This document shows, piece by piece, positions 16,095-18,969 of a DNA stretch of 18,969 bases. This DNA is from Gammaproteobacteria bacterium. GTDB lineage: Bacteria; Pseudomonadota; Gammaproteobacteria; Enterobacterales; Psychrobiaceae. Each line of letters begins with the position of its first letter. Position 1 is the first letter of the stretch. The notes under the pieces were generated by a model that worked only from the letters and a program-made list of their open reading frames with translations, did no database searches and was not told where the DNA came from. Location: assembly GCA_013214885.1 (NCBI GenBank), contig JABSRS010000013.1:1-18969 (forward strand). Direction: 5' to 3'. The position numbers were made by a program, and so were the translations under genes.

Positions 16095-16117
16095 GCTCTG
16101 GCAACGCCAGAGCCTCC
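16095..16117 (-). promoter_or_regulatory. Hairpin between the Shine-Dalgarno sequence and the mbnH start
   Basis: On the minus strand, after the mbnP stop, GGAG (16117-16114) is followed at once by GCTCTGGC, loop GTT, GCCAGAGC (a perfect 8-bp stem, 16113-16095), then TATATTT and the mbnH ATG at 16087. In linear RNA the GGAG lies 26 bases from the ATG, too far to work. With the stem folded, the remaining spacing is 7 bases. No other ribosome binding site is visible for mbnH. A structure that regulates translation, or sets the MbnP:MbnH ratio, is an inference. Confidence 0.5.
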
Positions 16118-16121
16118 ACAA

Positions 16122-17090
16122 TTACTTCGCGTAGAATACAGTTTGTTTGCTAGCGTCACTATCACCAGTAAGATGATCAATACCGAAATTGCTTAATATT
16201 GGACCACAGTCTGGCTGCTTATCGATTGGCGAAGCATGACAACGCACGCTTGGTCTTTGACCAACAACATTGCCATCTTGATCAAGTTCATCGGTTGTAA
16301 ACGTCACGTCCTTGAACAACTTACCTAGATCCATTACTATTTTTTGCTCTGCTGGGTTAAAGTTATCAAGCGTTACCTGTGGGGTATTAATGCGATCACA
16401 TTGCTCCTTATCGGTTAATATTTTAGAACTATCACCACCGCAGCCATGACTACCTAAATGAATTGCGCCCATTGACTCAACGCCAGCACCACTAACAATG
16501 TCAAAATTAAACATAAAATGACGGTAACCGCTCGCCCAAGTCCAGAACATTGAATTTAACGGCTTAGGCGCAGTTTCAGTGGTGTTATTGGCAATAATTG
16601 CCTTCATCATTGCTTGTGGAACACCAACTTTAAACGATATTTTATTGATCTGAGTGTCACTGGCATCCAGCGTTATTTGATAGTTAGTTGCCGCAGTCCC
16701 GCCATACTCACAATAATTGGTCGTATCATCGGTTAAATCAATCAATGCAACCGAGCCATTGTCATCGCTATATTGGAAGTCATTACTGTCTAGTTCTACC
16801 GTAATTTCCTGACCATTGGCGTCGAATAAACTAAGATCGCCAACAAAAAATCTAATATCATTAATCCCAACACTATCTTGTTCTTTTGGCCCAAGCTCTG
16901 CAACCATCTCATCACAACCAACAGCTAAGTCCCCTTTTACCGCTGAAAATTGGATCGTCACCTTGCCCGGTGTTGGAATATAACTCTGAGCAAGTTCAGT
17001 ACTCGAATCGCTAGAGCCACACCCCGTTAACAAACAAGCCGTCATTATTGCATTGGCTAAAACCGCCTTTTTCATTTTACTATTAAACAT
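16122..17090 (-). CDS. mbnP: MbnP-like copper-binding periplasmic lipoprotein
   Basis: This 322-residue protein belongs to the metallo-mystery-pair four-Cys/MbnP family. A lipoprotein signal ends in LLTGC (lipid Cys C24). The mature part holds six further cysteines (C59, C127, C217, C231, C284, C295), able to form disulfides. The family block PLNSMFWTWASGYRHF lies at about 177-192, with W183 and W185 as candidates for the tryptophan converted to kynurenine. HLGSHGCGG (about 211-219) and RCHAS (about 283-287) add potential metal ligands. In methanotrophs MbnP binds copper after MbnH acts on it; here the partner gene lies directly downstream. AGGGA is 5 bases before the ATG. No methanobactin precursor, MbnB/C or TonB receptor gene is visible, so the role is probably periplasmic copper acquisition or buffering in its own right. 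Confidence 0.85.
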   Translation of the reverse strand: MFNSKMKKAVLANAIMTACLLTGCGSSDSSTELAQSYIPTPGKVTIQFSAVKGDLAVGCDEMVAELGPKEQDSVGINDIRFFVGDLSLFDANGQEITVELDSNDFQYSDDNGSVALIDLTDDTTNYCEYGGTAATNYQITLDASDTQINKISFKVGVPQAMMKAIIANNTTETAPKPLNSMFWTWASGYRHFMFNFDIVSGAGVESMGAIHLGSHGCGGDSSKILTDKEQCDRINTPQVTLDNFNPAEQKIVMDLGKLFKDVTFTTDELDQDGNVVGQRPSVRCHASPIDKQPDCGPILSNFGIDHLTGDSDASKQTVFYAK

Positions 17091-17111
17091 TGCTATCCCT
17101 ATTGAATAATA

Positions 17112-17172
17112 TTATCTCAGCCAAATTACTGAGATAAATTATCTACTTAAAAACAAGGCTATTTTATCTCAG
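17112..17172. promoter_or_regulatory. Repeated TTATCTCAG boxes upstream of mbnP
   Basis: TTATCTCAG (17112-17120) and CTGAGATAA (17129-17137) form a perfect 9-bp inverted repeat with 8 bases between the arms, 22 bases upstream of the mbnP ATG. A third copy, TTATCTCAG, lies at 17164-17172. The arrangement suggests a dimer-binding operator plus a half-site controlling the copper operon. The regulator is not in the window. I could not place a confident promoter. Confidence 0.45.
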
Positions 17173-17454
17173 TTTAGAACAGAATCATCTGTGACAATTT
17201 GTCGCACGTTGACAACAGTTAAAAGTTGTTGTTAATCACATTGATTGTTTATTGATTAAAAATTGTTCTACTGGCGGCGATTTTGATATTTTTTAGCAAT
17301 CAACAGACAGTGATCGGATAAAATTCGAGGTAATATAGTATTAAGTAATGAAAGACTTTATAGAACAAAATTGATTTGAATCAACTAATTGGGAAGTGTT
17401 TTATCCAATGTTAGTGATTTAAATCGGTAAATAAAGTTATTACGGCTGGAAAGT
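17173..17454. other. AT-rich intergenic stretch with no recognised gene
   Basis: No open frame with protein-like composition is seen on either strand. The only small symmetry I noticed is GACAATTTGTC at 17193-17203, about 105 bases upstream of mbnP. Part of the stretch may be the degraded left end of the IS110-family element that follows, but IS110 elements lack the long terminal inverted repeats that would show its edge. Confidence 0.5.
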
Positions 17455-18000
17455 ACAACAGCTAGCTTTAATGATCAGCAAACACCGACGGCAATTGTTG
17501 TCGGTGTTGAATGCATGCACTGTTGGTATTGGGTATCTGATTTCAGTGATGATATCGGTGTCGACTTTATTCTTGGCCATGCGCTGTATATGAAAGCGAT
17601 TCACGGTGGTAAAGCTAAAATGATAGAATCGCCCCTTCAGAATAGCCAAGTTAATGCGTGGCGGTAATTTCCCGTTAGCGTATGTCTACCCTAAAGAGAT
17701 GCGTGCTACGTGTGATTTACTCCGCCGTCGAATGAAGATAGTGCGTCATGGTGCTGATCTGAAGGGCCATATTACCAACACAACTTACCTCCACACCGCG
17801 TTACGCTAAAGAACAGCGACGCACGACAATTAGTGCAAGCGCATTTTTCCACACGCGACCCAGTGGTGAAACGGACAGTCGATTTAGACATGGCATTGAT
17901 TGATTTTTACCAACTTGAACTGAATAAAATAGAACGGTTTATTGAACAACAAGCTCTAAAACACAACCCAGTTCATTTAATCCCAAGTCGAGAACATTGA
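17455..18000 (+). pseudogene. IS110-family transposase remnant, frameshifted
   Basis: The plus strand encodes consecutive blocks of an IS110-type DEDD transposase in shifting frames. VVGVECMHCWYW begins at 17497 and is followed by LGHALYMKAIHGGKAK. After a lost base near 17615 the frame changes, and a second shift leads to IAKLMRGGNFPLAYVYP with RATCDLLRRRMK (about 17640-17750), which ends at a stop near 17808. A third frame gives KRTVDLDMALIDFYQLELNK and NPVHLIPS to about 18000. The N-terminal part with the first catalytic Asp and the C-terminal Ser domain are missing or unrecognisable. The element cannot encode a working enzyme. A minus-strand open frame at 17440-17649 is only the shadow of this remnant. 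It probably marks an old insertion between mbnP and the broken GGDEF-EAL gene. Confidence 0.8.
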
Positions 18001-18077
18001 CAAGACAGGACCGATAAGCAGACTTGAACCGCCATGCTCAAGGCTACGGATTTTGAAAAAGAGCGGAAGGTTTTTAA

Positions 18078-18969
18078 CTATTTACTGTAATCAGATATTA
18101 AGCTGCCTGCGATCACTGGGCGACAGTAATAAAAGCCCTGGAAATATTCACTACCACAGTAACTCGCAATATTAATCTGTAACTCTGTTTCCACCTCCTT
18201 CACAAATCACCACGATCTCTAGAATTATCGCCATGGCGATAATCGCTTCCACGATCGATGTGGTTTTGTCTTTAAGGCCTAATTCCTTGATAAAAGACCG
18301 ATCAATTTTGAGGATATCTATCGGAAAATCTTTGTGATAACTCAGAGATGAGTAACCCGTACCAAAATCGTCCAGTGCTACTGACATACCCAACGCTTTG
18401 ATCTCCGCTAACCTAGCAGCAGAAAATTCAACATTTTCGATAGCAACCGTTTCGGTAATTTCAATGAAAATACAGTTGCCCTGTATGCCAGCATCATTAA
18501 GTTTGTCAGCCAATGTCTGAATAAATTGTTCCTGATAAAACTGTAACGGACTGACATTTATTGCGACATGCCAGCCCTCTTGCCAAAAGCCAGATTGTTG
18601 CCAATCCAAAATTTCTGGCAGCAATGATCAATCAACCAATCGCTAACGGGTATGATCAAACCGCAGGACTCAAGAATAGGAATAAACTCACCTTGAGCCA
18701 CTAGGCCTCGCTCGGGATGATGCCACCGAATAAGTGCTTCAAAACCATAAATGGCACCAGACTTAGCAACCTGTGGTTGGTAATGAACTTCGAATCGTTG
18801 TTCTTGCAATGCTTGATGTAGCTGATTTTACATACTTTGTCAGTATTCAACCAGGGCACTCATACTCGCATCATAAAACACCGCTTGTTTTCGTCCATTA
18901 CCTTTGGCCTGATACATCGCAGTATTAGCATATCGCATCAAGTCGATGACGTTTTCGTCCGCTGTTGGG
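18078..18969 (-). pseudogene. Broken GGDEF-EAL protein gene, 5' part outside the window
   Basis: Reading leftward from the right edge, the end of a GGDEF domain (NVIDLMRYANTAMYQAKG) is followed by the domain linker and an EAL domain. The latter has EALIRWHHPERG, NVSPLQF, EITE, DDFGTGYSSLSY and LKIDRSFI. Four lesions break it: TGA at 18840-18842, TAA at 18828-18830, a frameshift near 18620-18630, and an extra G near 18194. Correcting the last one restores EGVETELQINIA and FQGFYYCRP up to a stop at 18078. The stretch before that shift (MAIILEIVVICEG) has also drifted from the usual AHxLGLxVIAEG. It is a decaying phosphodiesterase/cyclase, a relative of the same domain type as the intact gene at 104. 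With two stops and two shifts, sequencing error is an unlikely explanation. Confidence 0.85.

Noticed and set aside
16088..16180. Upstream extension of the di-heme enzyme frame
   Set aside because: It overlaps the mbnP 3' end, and a normal lipoprotein signal peptide starts at 16087.
17187..17207. CRP-like site TGTGACAATTTGTCGCA
   Set aside because: The half-sites are separated by 7 instead of 6 bases and the right half is imperfect. It lies about 105 bases upstream of mbnP with no promoter placed.
17440..17649. Minus-strand open frame of 69 codons
   Set aside because: The opposite strand clearly encodes IS110 transposase blocks, and the minus-strand product has no recognisable features.
1..18969. 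CRISPR array, tRNA or rRNA genes, phage or defence system
   Set aside because: No regularly spaced repeats, no cloverleaf-like or ribosomal sequence, and no phage or defence protein families were seen on either strand.

Overview
The window looks like a chromosomal segment of a marine, Alteromonadales-like gammaproteobacterium (Shewanella/Colwellia-type relatives). This is inferred from the moderately AT-rich composition, gammaproteobacterial ribosome binding sites, large two-transmembrane GGDEF-EAL proteins and the mix of peptide/amine catabolism with periplasmic multi-heme and copper proteins. I cannot fix genus or species. All complete genes fall into tight operons, while the right end is a decay zone with a broken transposase and a broken GGDEF-EAL gene.

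Layout. 104-2827 (+): an intact membrane c-di-GMP protein (dCache-HAMP-GGDEF-EAL). 7530 down to 2855 (-): a compact four-gene operon of glutamine synthetase family ligase, aldehyde dehydrogenase, iron-type alcohol dehydrogenase and class I glutamine amidotransferase. Read as chemistry, these form a closed cycle in which glutamate is attached to an amine, a primary alcohol is oxidised in two steps to the acid, and glutamate is removed again. The best-fitting substrate is an amino alcohol such as ethanolamine. The set resembles the Puu putrescine pathway, but an alcohol dehydrogenase stands where the flavin amine oxidase PuuB would be.

7692-10759 (+): trans-3-hydroxy-L-proline dehydratase (diagnostic Cys/Thr active-site pair), an Xaa-Pro type M24 peptidase and a delta1-pyrroline-2-carboxylate reductase of the ornithine cyclodeaminase family. 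11999 down to 10770 (-): a second, different M24 Xaa-Pro peptidase. 12097-13641 (+): a POT-type peptide transporter. Together these read as uptake of proline- or hydroxyproline-containing peptides, cleavage in the cytoplasm, and conversion of 3-hydroxyproline to proline. The same palindrome, ATTGTATACAAT, lies in both divergent control regions (7656-7667 and, extended to 16 bp, 12037-12052), so one repressor encoded elsewhere probably controls the module and perhaps the gamma-glutamyl operon too.

17090 down to 13748 (-): an MbnP-like lipoprotein, an MbnH-like di-heme enzyme and an outer-membrane barrel-like protein form an operon. MbnP/MbnH is a copper-binding pair in which the heme enzyme converts a tryptophan of the partner to kynurenine. 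No methanobactin genes are visible. Between mbnP and mbnH a perfect 8-bp hairpin separates a GGAG ribosome binding site from the mbnH ATG, and folding it would give a 7-nt spacing. A strong, possibly bidirectional terminator (13699-13738) separates this operon from the transporter.

17455-18000 (+) holds a frameshifted IS110-family transposase remnant. 18078-18969 (-) holds a GGDEF-EAL pseudogene with two stops and two frameshifts that runs off the right edge.
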